From NCBI GenBank assembly GCA_041398705.1, contig JAWKUI010000002.1, positions 310,001 to 374,000 of the forward strand: a DNA stretch of 64,000 nt. Direction: 5' to 3'. The stretch is from NORP259 sp041398705. Lineage in GTDB: Bacteria > Planctomycetota > UBA1135 > GCA-002686595. Position 1 is the stretch's first letter. The number at the start of each line of letters is the position of its first letter. Below the pieces are notes generated by a model. It was not told where the DNA came from. It ran no database searches and saw only the letters and a list, made by a program, of their open reading frames with translations. Shown in pieces: positions 51,587 through 61,076 of the stretch. Position numbers and translations under genes: made by a program.

Positions 51587-53354
51587 GCGCGGGCTCTGGG
51601 CGGGCCTCTTCGCCCTGCTGGTGCTTTCCTTGGCCGCCCGCCTGGCGCCGATCCGCCACGGGCACGGCACCTCGTACGTGCCCGACACCCACGTGGTGCG
51701 CTGCGCGCTGGGCATGGCGAAGGAGAAATCCCTCGCGCCGCCGTCGGGCCGCTACTCGAGCTATCCGTATCTGCTTCCGTACCTGCTGCTACCGGTCTAC
51801 GCGGGGCAATACGGTTTGGGCAGGGTGCAAGGCGATTGGCACGGGGCCGAGGAATATGCGCAGGTGATCGCCGCGGATCCGTGGCGGGTGCACCTGCCCG
51901 CGCGCGTGCTATTGGCGTGCCTGGCCGCCCTGGCGCCGCTCTTCCTCTGGTTGCTGCTGCGCGAAGCGGGGCTCGGCGCGGGAGCCTGGTTCGGCGCCGT
52001 GTTGTGCGCCACCTGCTTGCTGCACGTGCACCATTCCACCCAGGAACGGCCCTGGGCGCCGCTCATTACCGCGATGGCGGCCTGTGCCTGGCTCAGCGCG
52101 CGGTATGTGCGCACGGGACGCCTACGCGAGCTGGTCTGGGCCGGAGTCGCCGCAGGGGCGGCGGTTTCGATGCACCAGGGCGGATTGGGCGCGGCGTTCC
52201 TGCCGATGGTGGCGTGGTTCATCGTGCTTTTGCGCCAGACGCCGAAGCCGTGGGCGAGCATGCTGCGCGGCGGAGTGGCCTGTGGACTCGCGTTCCTCGC
52301 CGTGGCCCTGCTCGTCGGCTACCCCGACCGGATCGTGCATGGCGCGCCCGAACACGTGGTGATGCAGGATCAGATCGAAGGCACCGCGCACCTGACCTTG
52401 GGCGGGCAGAGCACGGTGTTCGGCGTGCGGTGGTCCAACTTCCCCCACCTGGGCCGCATCCTCTTCGGATACGACCCCGCCCTGGTTCTGCTCGGCTTGG
52501 CCGGATTTGCGGCATTCCTGCGCAATGCGAAGGCGCGGCCCCTGGCCCTCTTCACCCTGGTCTGGGCGGCGTACTTCATGACCAACGTGAACGACCACGT
52601 GCGCTACCTGTTGCCAGTGGCCCTCGGGTTGGCGGCCGGGGCGGGTTTCCTAGGGGAAGCCCTGTGGCGGCACCGCGCCGGGCGCGCCGTAATGGCCTTG
52701 GCCGTGTTGGTCAGTCTGGTCCAGGTGGCTCGCCTCGACCTGCTGCTGAACCGGCCCGATACCCGCGCCGACCTGCGCCAAGCCCTCAGCACCCTGCCGC
52801 CGGACAGCGACACCGCGCTGGACCTGTTCGCCGGCGAACTGCCACTCGATGCGGTCAGTCTCGAACGCGTGGCCAGCCTGCGCGAGTTGTACAGCCGCGA
52901 AGCCATGCGCCTCGAACGGCTGCGGGCCGCAGTCGAACGCGATCCCGGCGTGCGCGCCCTGCCGCTCGAAAACGTCGTGCGCCTGCTGCCGCGCGAACAC
53001 GCCACGAGCCTGGTCCCCAAGTTCAAAGCGCAGTGGGGCGCGGACTTGGCGGGGCTGATGAAGGACCTCGGACTGAGCCACATCGCCCTCGTCGATGACC
53101 GTCCCGGCGACCCGCGCAGCGAGCTCTTGCTCGACGACGCGCCCGCCGACTCGAACGATCTCTCCCAGCAGGGCCCGCCTTGGAAGCAGCCACCGCTCAA
53201 ACTGCGCGCGCTGACCCTGCCCGCCCCCATGCTGGAGATCACCCCCGGTTCCTCCGCCCGGGCGCAGTTGCCCCTGGCCATGGACTTCCCCCTGATCGAT
53301 CTGTGGAAAGTCGATCGGCCGGGGCCGCAGATCCGGCTGTATGTCCTGCCCTGA
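51576..53354 (+). CDS. Membrane glycosyltransferase (GT39/GT83-type)
   Basis: The 592-aa protein has about 10 membrane helices in its first 390 residues, with an acidic loop GTSYVPDTHVVRCALGMAK after helix 1, as expected of lipid-linked-sugar-dependent GT-C enzymes (PMT/ArnT type). The C-terminal 200 residues are soluble and may face the periplasm. It probably transfers a sugar from an undecaprenyl carrier onto a protein or lipid A. The substrate is unknown. The ATG at 51576 overlaps the DUF151 nuclease stop. It ends 109 bp before tRNA-Ser. Confidence 0.8.
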   Translation: MRAERGLWAGLFALLVLSLAARLAPIRHGHGTSYVPDTHVVRCALGMAKEKSLAPPSGRYSSYPYLLPYLLLPVYAGQYGLGRVQGDWHGAEEYAQVIAADPWRVHLPARVLLACLAALAPLFLWLLLREAGLGAGAWFGAVLCATCLLHVHHSTQERPWAPLITAMAACAWLSARYVRTGRLRELVWAGVAAGAAVSMHQGGLGAAFLPMVAWFIVLLRQTPKPWASMLRGGVACGLAFLAVALLVGYPDRIVHGAPEHVVMQDQIEGTAHLTLGGQSTVFGVRWSNFPHLGRILFGYDPALVLLGLAGFAAFLRNAKARPLALFTLVWAAYFMTNVNDHVRYLLPVALGLAAGAGFLGEALWRHRAGRAVMALAVLVSLVQVARLDLLLNRPDTRADLRQALSTLPPDSDTALDLFAGELPLDAVSLERVASLRELYSREAMRLERLRAAVERDPGVRALPLENVVRLLPREHATSLVPKFKAQWGADLAGLMKDLGLSHIALVDDRPGDPRSELLLDDAPADSNDLSQQGPPWKQPPLKLRALTLPAPMLEITPGSSARAQLPLAMDFPLIDLWKVDRPGPQIRLYVLP

Positions 53355-53463
53355 ACGGCGGGGCCAGCCTCACTCGGAAACCCCGAAAGGGTCTTACCGG
53401 GCTCCAAAAAAAGTCACATCCAGCATTCCGGCCATTGGGCGGGATTCTAGACTCGGGGCCCGC

Positions 53464-53551
53464 GGAGGGGTGGCAGAGCGGCTGATTGCACCGGTCTTGA
53501 AAACCGACGTGTCGCAAGGCACCGAGGGTTCGAATCCCTCCCCCTCCGCCA
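53464..53551 (+). tRNA. tRNA-Ser (anticodon UGA)
   Basis: The 88-nt class II tRNA includes an encoded CCA at 53549-53551. The acceptor stem GGAGGGG pairs with CCCCTCC; anticodon loop CTTGAAA gives TGA; a long variable arm follows; the T arm is GAGGG-TTCGAAT-CCCTC. The discriminator base is G, as in tRNA-Ser. The lowest anticodon-stem pair (C-A) is a mismatch. It reads UCA, UCG and perhaps other UCN codons. Confidence 0.95.
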
Positions 53552-53567
53552 TCCCACGGGCCCTGCC

Positions 53568-54041
53568 ATGAGCGAATCGGCCGAACCGCAACCGCGCACC
53601 GCGAGCACCGGGTATGCCCTGCGCGACCTGGCGTTCCGCCTGCTGTTCAGTTCGATCTTCATCGGACTGGGCGGAGAACACCTGTTCAGCGACGATCTGC
53701 TGCAGACGCTGATGCCCGCCTGGGTGCCCGAGCCGCGCCTAGTTTCGATCGCCTGCGGGCTGTTCCTGCTGGCGGGCGGTGGCACGATCCTGCTCGGCTG
53801 GCACATCCGCACCGGGGCCCGGGTTCTGGCGGTGTTTTTGGTCCTGGTCACCGCGCTCGTGCACCTGCCGGGTCTTACCAGTCACCCCGCTTTCGTGCCC
53901 GAGGGTTCGGTCTGGCTGTGGGACATGTTCCAGCGCAGCAACTTCGTCAAGAACCTCTGCCTGCTTGGCGTGTGCATCCATTTGATGGGCCACGCCCCCG
54001 GGCGCTTCAGCTTGGACGCCCGTCGCGGCCCCAGGTCTTGA
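53568..54041 (+). CDS. DoxX-family membrane protein
   Basis: The 157-aa protein has four membrane helices with the DoxX family pattern: RLLFSSIFIGLGGEHLFSDD, LVSIACGLFLLAGGGTILLG, a third in ARVLAVFLVLVTALVHL and a last in FVKNLCLLGVCIHLMGH. Members act in redox or thiosulfate-related membrane complexes, but their specific role varies. It starts 17 bp after the tRNA-Ser CCA. Its C-terminus overlaps the convergent SDR gene by 35 nt. Confidence 0.85.
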   Translation: MSESAEPQPRTASTGYALRDLAFRLLFSSIFIGLGGEHLFSDDLLQTLMPAWVPEPRLVSIACGLFLLAGGGTILLGWHIRTGARVLAVFLVLVTALVHLPGLTSHPAFVPEGSVWLWDMFQRSNFVKNLCLLGVCIHLMGHAPGRFSLDARRGPRS

Positions 54042-54897
54042 CGTTCGGCAGCCGCCAGTAGAGCAGTCGGTGATAGAAGCAGCGCGGCACCCAGCGGCGC
54101 AAGAGCGAGAAGACCCAGGCGTCCCAGGTGGCTTCGACCCGCAGGGACGGGCAACGCGCGGTCATCGTACGGCGCACGCTGCGGGCGACGCTGCCCGGGG
54201 TGGCGGGGGTGCGCCGCATGATGTTCGCCACGAACGGCTCCATGCTGGCGTAGTGCTGGTGGTAGGCGTCGTTCACATCGTCCGCCGAAGCCGAACTCTG
54301 GCGGGTAAGGCGCACCTTCGTGAAGCCGTCCGATTGGATGAAACCCGGTTCGATCAGCGAGACGCGGATGCCCCAAGGGCGCACTTCGTACCAGAGGGCT
54401 TCCGCGGCGCCTTCGAGGGCGAACTTCGACGCGCTGTAGGCGGCCATCGTGGGCATCGCCATCATGCCCCCCACCGACGAGATGAACAGCACGCGGCCGC
54501 GCCGGCGTGCACGCATGGCCGGCAAGACGCGCCGCGTCAGGGCCATGGGCGCGAGGAAGTTCACGCGCATCTGCGCCCGCAACTCGTCCGCCTCCACGTG
54601 TTCGACCACCGAGCGGTACATGACCCCTGCGTTGTTGATCAACACGTCGAGCGCGCCGAAGCGGGCTTCGATCTCGGCCACCACGTCCTCGCGTTGGCCG
54701 GGGTGCACGATGTCGAGGGGCCGCAGCCAGATGCGCTCGCTTTCGTGCAAGCCCACCTCGGCAAAACGCCCCATCGAAGCCTCGCGCGCGGTCAAGATCA
54801 GATGGTGATCGGTTTTGGCGAGCAATTCGCGGGCGATGGCGAGGCCCAGCCCCACGCTGGCCCCCGTGATCAGAACCGTCTCCCGTCGCGCCGCCAT
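54007..54897 (-). CDS. Short-chain dehydrogenase/reductase
   Basis: The 296-aa SDR has the cofactor loop TGASVGLG, the NNAG motif, active-site Ser in SSVGGMM and YSASK (Tyr/Lys). The C-terminal tail of about 60 residues (RRTPATPGSVARSVRRTMTA) is longer than in a classical SDR. The cofactor loop and an Arg at the end of strand 2 (TAREASMG) suggest NADP. The substrate is unknown. It converges on the DoxX gene. Confidence 0.9.
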   Translation of the reverse strand: MAARRETVLITGASVGLGLAIARELLAKTDHHLILTAREASMGRFAEVGLHESERIWLRPLDIVHPGQREDVVAEIEARFGALDVLINNAGVMYRSVVEHVEADELRAQMRVNFLAPMALTRRVLPAMRARRRGRVLFISSVGGMMAMPTMAAYSASKFALEGAAEALWYEVRPWGIRVSLIEPGFIQSDGFTKVRLTRQSSASADDVNDAYHQHYASMEPFVANIMRRTPATPGSVARSVRRTMTARCPSLRVEATWDAWVFSLLRRWVPRCFYHRLLYWRLPNVKTWGRDGRPS

Positions 54898-54964
54898 GGA
54901 TCCACCCTAGTGCCGGTGGGCCAGGGCGCTAGGGGCGCCGGGGATCCCGTCCCGCCGGCGGGTC

Positions 54965-57900
54965 TCAGCCGGGCCCTTTGCCAAACGGAACGGTCAGAAG
55001 CTCCTTCCGGTCCAGCATCAGGAGCCGGCAGACCACCTCCTCCGCTCGCAGGCCGAAGGCCCGCGCCACCGCCCGCCGGTAGACCTCGATTTGAGGCCGG
55101 TAAGCGGCGATCAGCTCGGCGGGTTCCTGGTGCAACCCCCCGGTCTTGAAATCGTAGAGTTCGGCCCCGACCACTTCGTCGCCGTCCATTTCTACCAACA
55201 GGCGATCGGTCGCCCCGTTCCAGAGTCGGCCGTCTTCGTGCCAGAGGAACGCGCGTTCGTTGTACACGCGCCAACCCTCGCGCCGAACGAATGCGGACCG
55301 CACGGCGGGATCGGCCAAGGCGGCTTCGAGCTCGTCGGCCCAGGCCTGACCCTGACCCGCCGGAATCGAGCTGTCCGCGAGGGTACCGCGATCCACCTCC
55401 CCCGGCTGCGGCTCGCGCTCGAGCCAAGTCACCGCCTCAAGCATCCGGTGCAACGCGTCGCCGCGGGTCACCGCCATGCCGCCATCGAGGCATTGCGCGG
55501 TGCTCATCACTGCGGCCGATCGGCCCGCGTGAGAGGGCGCCAAAGCCTGGCTGCGGCGCCAAGTACCGCGGAACGCAATCGGTTCGTGGCCTTCGCGGGT
55601 CAGCTCGGGGGTTTCCCCAACTTTGCTCTCCTTCGCGGGCGCCGGCCAGTCTCCTTTCAAGTGCGACCAGATCAGGTGCACGTCTTCCACGCCTTCGACG
55701 GCTTGCGGTTCCTGCTCGCCTCCGAGCAGTTCGCAGATCAGATGGCCCGAACTCAACGTCCGATATGGGCAACTCACAATCTCGAGCGCACTGCGCGCGC
55801 GGGTGATCGAGACGTAGAGCAGGTTCAGGTGTTCCTGGGTCTCGCGCCGCCTTTGATCGGTGATGAGCCCATCGAGGAACGCATTGCCCTGGTAGATGCC
55901 CTTGGAGGGCACCAGCGAAACGCGATCGAAGGGCGAAGTCGTGTCGGGGCGGCCCGCCACCACGCGCGGTCCCCCGTTCTTGAACCACGGGTCATCCAGA
56001 TCGGGCAGGACCACGACGTCGAATTCGAGGCCCTTCGAGGCGTGGATCGACATGACGCGGATCGAAGCGGAGAAGGGCGAAGGCACCTTCTGCTCGCGGA
56101 TCTGGCGGGCCCATTGCGCGGGGCGCAGGTCCCCTTCGCCGCTGAAGCGGTGCGCCTGGTCGAGCAACTGCGCAAATCGCTCGCGGTCCCAACGGGTTCC
56201 CTGCGCCTGTACCAAGGGCTCGACCTGCTGCAGCCAGTTGGCGAATCCCTCGTGTTGCCAGAGCGCGCGCAATTGACCCGAAAGTTCCTGCAGGACCGCG
56301 AGGAATTCCTCGTTGCGGCCCAGCGCCTTGCGCCTTTGCGCGCCGGCCCAGCGCCCGGGATCGAGCCCCAGCAACGGGGCAATCGGGCTCGTGAGCACGT
56401 GGAACGCCGCCGCGGTATCGCCGGGGTGATCGACCAGGTCGAGCAACGACGCGATCACGGCCACCCAATCGGAATCGACCAGGGGGTTGCCACCCTCTTC
56501 GCTCGCGCGCAAGCCATGTTTCGAGCCCAACAGGTGCAGGAAGCGCGCAATGCTGCTGCGGGTGCGGAAAAGAACTCCGATCGTGCCCCCGGGGAATCGC
56601 GCACGCATGTCCGCCACGCGCTGCGCCGCCCATTGCAGGCGCCGTTCGCGGGTTTCGCGCGAGTCCGCCCGACCATCGGGCTGCACGCGCCAGAGGCGGA
56701 TTTCCGCAGGCGCATCGGCTGCGTGGGCGGTGTGCTTGGGGAAGGCCTCCGTAAATGCTTCCGCAGCCTCGCATTCGGCCTTGACGTCCTCCCCCACGAA
56801 CATCGGCAGGCCGGGCAAGTTCTGGAACACCCGATTGGTGAAGTCCATGATCGCGCCCGAGGAGCGGTAGTTGAGTCCCATCTCCTTCGCCTGCAATCCC
56901 GGCAGCATATCGGGCAGCTGCTCGAGCAGCCGCGGTTCCGCCTGGCGCCAACCGTAGATCGACTGCTTCGCGTCCCCCACGCAGAAGAAGGTGCGGCCCT
57001 GTTCGCCCCCGTGGGTGGCGACGATCTCCTGCACGAGGGGCTCGAGGCTGCGCCACTGCACCGCCGACGTGTCCTGGAATTCGTCGAGCATCAAATGGTC
57101 GATGCGCGCGTCCATGCGCATCCAGAGTTCGTCGAGGGATCCCTCGCCAGCCCACGGCCCGGTGGCTGCGGCGGGATCGAGCAGGCGCGGGATGTCCTCG
57201 AATCGCAGCCATCCCAGGCGTTGTTTCCAAGAGGAGTAACTCTGTTCAAAGGCCTCCAGCAGGCTGTAGGTGGCCCGGTTGCGCTCGGAAAGCTGGAGCA
57301 ACAGTTCTGCCTGGGCGTGCCCCACGAGTTCGCGGATCATCGCCTGCACGGCCTCCGGGATCTCGCGGCGATCGAATTTGTCCTCGCCCTCCACCACCTT
57401 GCTCACCAAGGTGACTTCCAAAAGGGCCCCCCAGGCGCGGTTCGCCACGGCCTCGCGCACTTTCTTCCAGGCGTTCGCCCAATTCTTGGTGACGTCGCCC
57501 TTAGCCGTCGTGGGCAAATCGCGGAATTCCCGCAGGCGCGTCTCGAGGTGTTCCAAAGCGTCCTCGGACAGGGGTTCCGGAACGGGCAAACGCTCCCACG
57601 AACCCGGCTCGCTGTCGATGTACACCAGCCGCAGATCGCGCACCGCCTGCATCAGGTGCTCATGCACGCCGCGCCGATCGCCGCTGGGGTCCAAACCGCG
57701 CAGTAAGCTCATCCAACGCTCTTCATCCCCATCGGAAAGGGCGCTGATGAGCGCCTCATCGCGCAGATCCGCGTCCTGGGTCTCGTCGACGATCGACCAC
57801 CCCGGCGCCAGGCCGAGCTCCGCCTCGAACAGGCGCACCATCCAAATCGCCATCGAGTCGAGGGTCCGCACCTGGAAGCGGTCGATCTGGCGCGCGAGCC

Positions 57901-58174
57901 CGGGCAATAGGGTTTGCACCTGTTCACAGCGTACGTCCCGTTCAAGCACCTTGGACAGGCTTTTTGCTTCCTTGGGATCGGTGGCGGCGTTTACGAGGCG
58001 CTGCCAGACCCGTTCGAGGATCTCCCCTGCTGCCTTGCGCGTGAACGTCGACGCGAGGATGCGTTCCGGCGCGACCCCGTCGAGCAGCAGGCCGACGAAG
58101 TGCGCGCTGAGTTGGAAGGTTTTGCCCGTGCCCGCCGACGCCTTGAGCAACCGATTCGCGAATGCCTGGCTCAT
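54965..58174 (-). CDS. addA: AddA-like UvrD-family helicase-nuclease
   Basis: The 1069-aa protein has SF1 helicase motifs: ASAGTGKT (12-19), DEFQDTS, GDAKQSIYGWRQAEP, NYRSS, SIHASKGLEFDVVVLP and LLYVSITRARSALE. A C-terminal PD-(D/E)XK nuclease domain has DFKTGG and a following Y-x-Q-x-Y-x-x-A pattern. With AddB it processes double-strand DNA ends for RecA. It overlaps the AddB-like gene by 4 nt (ATGA), so the complex is co-expressed. The start at 58174 follows that overlap. I name it AddA by domain layout; RecB with a nuclease is the alternative. Confidence 0.88.
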   Translation of the reverse strand: MSQAFANRLLKASAGTGKTFQLSAHFVGLLLDGVAPERILASTFTRKAAGEILERVWQRLVNAATDPKEAKSLSKVLERDVRCEQVQTLLPGLARQIDRFQVRTLDSMAIWMVRLFEAELGLAPGWSIVDETQDADLRDEALISALSDGDEERWMSLLRGLDPSGDRRGVHEHLMQAVRDLRLVYIDSEPGSWERLPVPEPLSEDALEHLETRLREFRDLPTTAKGDVTKNWANAWKKVREAVANRAWGALLEVTLVSKVVEGEDKFDRREIPEAVQAMIRELVGHAQAELLLQLSERNRATYSLLEAFEQSYSSWKQRLGWLRFEDIPRLLDPAAATGPWAGEGSLDELWMRMDARIDHLMLDEFQDTSAVQWRSLEPLVQEIVATHGGEQGRTFFCVGDAKQSIYGWRQAEPRLLEQLPDMLPGLQAKEMGLNYRSSGAIMDFTNRVFQNLPGLPMFVGEDVKAECEAAEAFTEAFPKHTAHAADAPAEIRLWRVQPDGRADSRETRERRLQWAAQRVADMRARFPGGTIGVLFRTRSSIARFLHLLGSKHGLRASEEGGNPLVDSDWVAVIASLLDLVDHPGDTAAAFHVLTSPIAPLLGLDPGRWAGAQRRKALGRNEEFLAVLQELSGQLRALWQHEGFANWLQQVEPLVQAQGTRWDRERFAQLLDQAHRFSGEGDLRPAQWARQIREQKVPSPFSASIRVMSIHASKGLEFDVVVLPDLDDPWFKNGGPRVVAGRPDTTSPFDRVSLVPSKGIYQGNAFLDGLITDQRRRETQEHLNLLYVSITRARSALEIVSCPYRTLSSGHLICELLGGEQEPQAVEGVEDVHLIWSHLKGDWPAPAKESKVGETPELTREGHEPIAFRGTWRRSQALAPSHAGRSAAVMSTAQCLDGGMAVTRGDALHRMLEAVTWLEREPQPGEVDRGTLADSSIPAGQGQAWADELEAALADPAVRSAFVRREGWRVYNERAFLWHEDGRLWNGATDRLLVEMDGDEVVGAELYDFKTGGLHQEPAELIAAYRPQIEVYRRAVARAFGLRAEEVVCRLLMLDRKELLTVPFGKGPG

Positions 58175-60900
58175 TCCCCTGCCTCCTCGCCGCTCTCTTC
58201 TTCACCGACCAAGTTCTGCCCGAGCAACGCCTGCCAAACGGACTCTTGGGCCCGTCCGCGTCCGACGTCGCCGAACTCCCCGGCCTGGACTAGCCGCGCC
58301 ACATCGCGCGCCTTCTGGAACGCTCCGACGAGTTCGTCTTCGGTCCAACTCGCCAGTTGCAACCCGACCGATTCGGGATCCTTGCCCAGGCAGAAGTACC
58401 CCAATTGCACGCGCTTTCCCTTCGTGATCGACTCGCAGAGCACGGTGTACAGCGGCAGCTGCAAGTTGATCCACTCCTGCTTGGTCTTGGAGTAGTGGTC
58501 CTTCACCGGATCCTTGGCGCCATCCCCGGTTTTGTAGTCGAGGATCCGGAAGCCAAAGTCGGGATGGCGATCGATGCGGTCCACTCGGCCGCGCAGGTGC
58601 ATCTCGGGCATGGAGGGAATCGTCACTTCGCCCTCCGGCCCCCACTCCACCGCATGGATCGTCCACCCCTGCCGGCGCAGCTCGGCCTGTTCCTCCGCCA
58701 CCCACCGCAGGCGCCGCCGCAGGCCGCGCAGTTGCAGTTGCACCGCGGGCAGGGCGCGCGGGCCGAAACGCACGGCGGCGATGCCGTCCAGGGCGCTCAA
58801 CAGGGCAGTTTCGATGCGGTCGACGTCGGGGCTGTCTTTGTGCGGCCCTTTGCCGAAAGCCTCCATCACATCGTGGAACAGGTTGCCGAAGGTACGCGGC
58901 GAGAGTTCGCGGTCGCGATCGTGGCAGGTGTCTAGCCGCAGGGCGCGTTGCAAGTAGTAGAGGTACGGGGATTCGATGTACGCCTTGAAGTCCGTGACCG
59001 ACATCGAAGTGATGTGCAGGTCGCCGGGCAACAGGGGCAGACGGCGCGCGGAACCTTCTTCCCCCGGGGGCGGCGGAGCGACGGCGTGGGATTCGGGGAA
59101 GGCGTGGCGCAGGGCTGCGGCGATTTCGGAGTCGGGGCGGAAGAACGCGAGGCGCGAAGGCCGGTGCGGATCGCCCTCGACGCTGCGCTGCGCGCCAACG
59201 AAGAAGCAACTCTCCTTGCTCGCGAGCAGCGCCTGCAGCAGATAGGTATCCCGGACCAGGCGCCGGTTTTCCTCGAGCATGCCAAGGCTACGGCGCAGGG
59301 CGGGAGGCAGCAGGGCGTCATCGCCGATCGCTTCGGGCACGCTGCCCTCCTGGAAGCCCCCGAGAACCAGGGCCTTCGAGCGATCCCAAAGCAGTTCGCG
59401 CCAACCGAGCAGCTCCAACGTGGTGCCTTCCGGCTCCACCGGATCGGGCAGCGTGTCCATGGCGCGCAGTTCTTCCACTAGGACCTGCAACGCGCCGGCT
59501 CCATCGCACCGCAATTCCTCGGCAGGGCAGAGGGACCAGCCCTCCACCACTTCGCGGCATTGGCTCAGGACCATAGTCGCCCGCTGGCCGACTTCCCTCT
59601 CCGCTTGCCAGTCGCGTGCGCCGTAGATGTGCCGCAACCAAGCGGTCACCGAAGGTCCCCAGGCGGACAAGGGCCTGCGCGCGTTGCTCGCCAGATCCCC
59701 CAGCCCCGTGCGCAGGAAAGCCCAGGCATCCGCGAGGACCTGGGGCGCGCGCGGCAGCAGTTCCTCCGCGTACATCGGCAGGTGTTCGATGTGATAGTCA
59801 TCGAGCGCGGCGGTCAACCCGGTGCCCTGCGCACCACTCTCGCGCAGGGCAGCCTGCACGTCCGAATGGCGCAGCAGCCGCGCCGCATCCTGGAATCGCC
59901 AACCGCTCAAGAGCGGCGCGGTCGCGTCAAGCAGGCGCACGATCGGGTGCTCCGCTACCGCAAACCCCGCCGCATCGCGCAGGGCAAGGGAGCGGGACTG
60001 CAAAGCGCGTTCGAGGAAGGGTTTCCACTGCGAGTCCGGAGTCGAGAGCACGACTTCGTCCGCCGACCATGCGGGCTGCCGCCCCGCATCCGCCAGGCGC
60101 TGCACTTCGGCGGTCATCGCCAAAGCCCCTTCCCGCGGCGTCTCCACCACCTGCCAACGGTCCAGCCGCAACGGAATGTGCGCGCGGCCCCAGAAATCGC
60201 TGTGCAGACGGCCGAAATCGTCGAAACCGGCCGCATCCGCCTCATCGGCGTAGATCATCGCGAGCACCCGATCCCCCAGGGCCGTGAGCGTTGCATGTTC
60301 GAGGGTACTGGCGGTGGGCACCATGATCCACGCGAGCCGGCCCTGCTCGCGCAAGGGTGCGCTGCGGCGCTGCACATCGCCGTCCACGAGACCGCGCGCC
60401 TCGAGTTCCCGGGCGTAGTCCTCCGCCAAGGCCAACCAAGCCTTCCAACGCCCGGCGTGCCCGGGATCGCGCTGCACGAGGGCGGCGAAGTCCAGGTTCT
60501 CCTGGTTCAGTTCGCGGTGCAGATCCGCCGCGCGCCGCCCGAGCAACCACCAGGCCCGGCTGGCATCGGGTCCCGGCGGCGATTGGCCAAGGGCCTGCAA
60601 CAGCCGCAGTTCGGGTGCGCGACGCAGGACCAGGGACCAGAGGTGCACCGCCGTGCGTGGATCCACCGCGCGGCCCGAGCCCTGGCGCCACTTCGCCAAC
60701 CAGTTTCCTTGGCTCAAGGCCTCGGGCGCCTCCATCGACGGCGGCAACACCTCGGCCAGCGCGGCGAGGAATTGGCGTACCGCGCGGCGGCCGGGCAGCA
60801 CGCAGCTCCACGGTCCCGGCTCCTTTGCCATGGCCTGCACCAGTCGCTGCGCCGCCCGCTCCAGCGGACCCGGCCCCATACCCAAAAATGTTCGGCTCAT
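58171..60900 (-). CDS. addB: AddB-like helicase-nuclease subunit
   Basis: The 909-aa protein has an N-terminal inactivated-helicase region and a C-terminal PD-(D/E)XK nuclease GRVDRIDRHPDFGFRILDYKTG. The Fe-S-binding Cys of canonical AddB are missing: SPYLYYLQRALRL has Pro where the first Cys is expected and no C-terminal Cys triad follows. It is therefore either a Fe-S-free variant or an ATP-dependent nuclease of related design (inference). Its first ATG at 60900 leads the minus-strand operon with AddA. Because the two genes are ATGA-coupled, they work as one complex. Confidence 0.85.
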   Translation of the reverse strand: MSRTFLGMGPGPLERAAQRLVQAMAKEPGPWSCVLPGRRAVRQFLAALAEVLPPSMEAPEALSQGNWLAKWRQGSGRAVDPRTAVHLWSLVLRRAPELRLLQALGQSPPGPDASRAWWLLGRRAADLHRELNQENLDFAALVQRDPGHAGRWKAWLALAEDYARELEARGLVDGDVQRRSAPLREQGRLAWIMVPTASTLEHATLTALGDRVLAMIYADEADAAGFDDFGRLHSDFWGRAHIPLRLDRWQVVETPREGALAMTAEVQRLADAGRQPAWSADEVVLSTPDSQWKPFLERALQSRSLALRDAAGFAVAEHPIVRLLDATAPLLSGWRFQDAARLLRHSDVQAALRESGAQGTGLTAALDDYHIEHLPMYAEELLPRAPQVLADAWAFLRTGLGDLASNARRPLSAWGPSVTAWLRHIYGARDWQAEREVGQRATMVLSQCREVVEGWSLCPAEELRCDGAGALQVLVEELRAMDTLPDPVEPEGTTLELLGWRELLWDRSKALVLGGFQEGSVPEAIGDDALLPPALRRSLGMLEENRRLVRDTYLLQALLASKESCFFVGAQRSVEGDPHRPSRLAFFRPDSEIAAALRHAFPESHAVAPPPPGEEGSARRLPLLPGDLHITSMSVTDFKAYIESPYLYYLQRALRLDTCHDRDRELSPRTFGNLFHDVMEAFGKGPHKDSPDVDRIETALLSALDGIAAVRFGPRALPAVQLQLRGLRRRLRWVAEEQAELRRQGWTIHAVEWGPEGEVTIPSMPEMHLRGRVDRIDRHPDFGFRILDYKTGDGAKDPVKDHYSKTKQEWINLQLPLYTVLCESITKGKRVQLGYFCLGKDPESVGLQLASWTEDELVGAFQKARDVARLVQAGEFGDVGRGRAQESVWQALLGQNLVGEEESGEEAGE

Positions 60901-60953
60901 CGTGCGGTGTCGGGCTCCCCCCGGGCCCCGGCCGTCAATCTAAGGCCTTGCCC

Positions 60954-60984
60954 CCCGGCCCGACGCCATTGGGCCGGGCTTTTT
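60954..60984 (+). terminator. Terminator-like hairpin on the + strand
   Basis: CCCGGCCC pairs with GGGCCGGG around a 9-nt loop, followed by CTTTTT on the + strand. No + strand gene ends nearby, since both flanking genes are on the minus strand. It may insulate the addB promoter from transcripts reading out of the right or reflect chance. Confidence 0.4.
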
Positions 60985-61026
60985 CTGGTCCGGCTTTTTC
61001 GGGCCGGGTTCGCCCCCGGAAACGCA

Positions 61027-61052
61027 GACACCCCGCGGCAAGGCGGGGTGTC
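61027..61052 (-). terminator. Hairpin beyond the end of the exported-protein gene
   Basis: GACACCCCGC pairs with GCGGGGTGTC around a 6-nt loop, 25 nt past the stop at 61077 on the minus strand. The downstream U content is weak (TGCGTTTCC). Confidence 0.6.
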
Positions 61053-61076
61053 CGAGGTCCAGGTGCGTCCCTGATG

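Noticed and set aside
55091..57706. A plus-strand open frame of about 870 codons inside addA
   Set aside because: It lies entirely antisense to the addA gene, has the His/Arg/Gly/Pro-rich composition of GC-rich shadow frames, and shows no motif. The addA frame has all helicase motifs in order.
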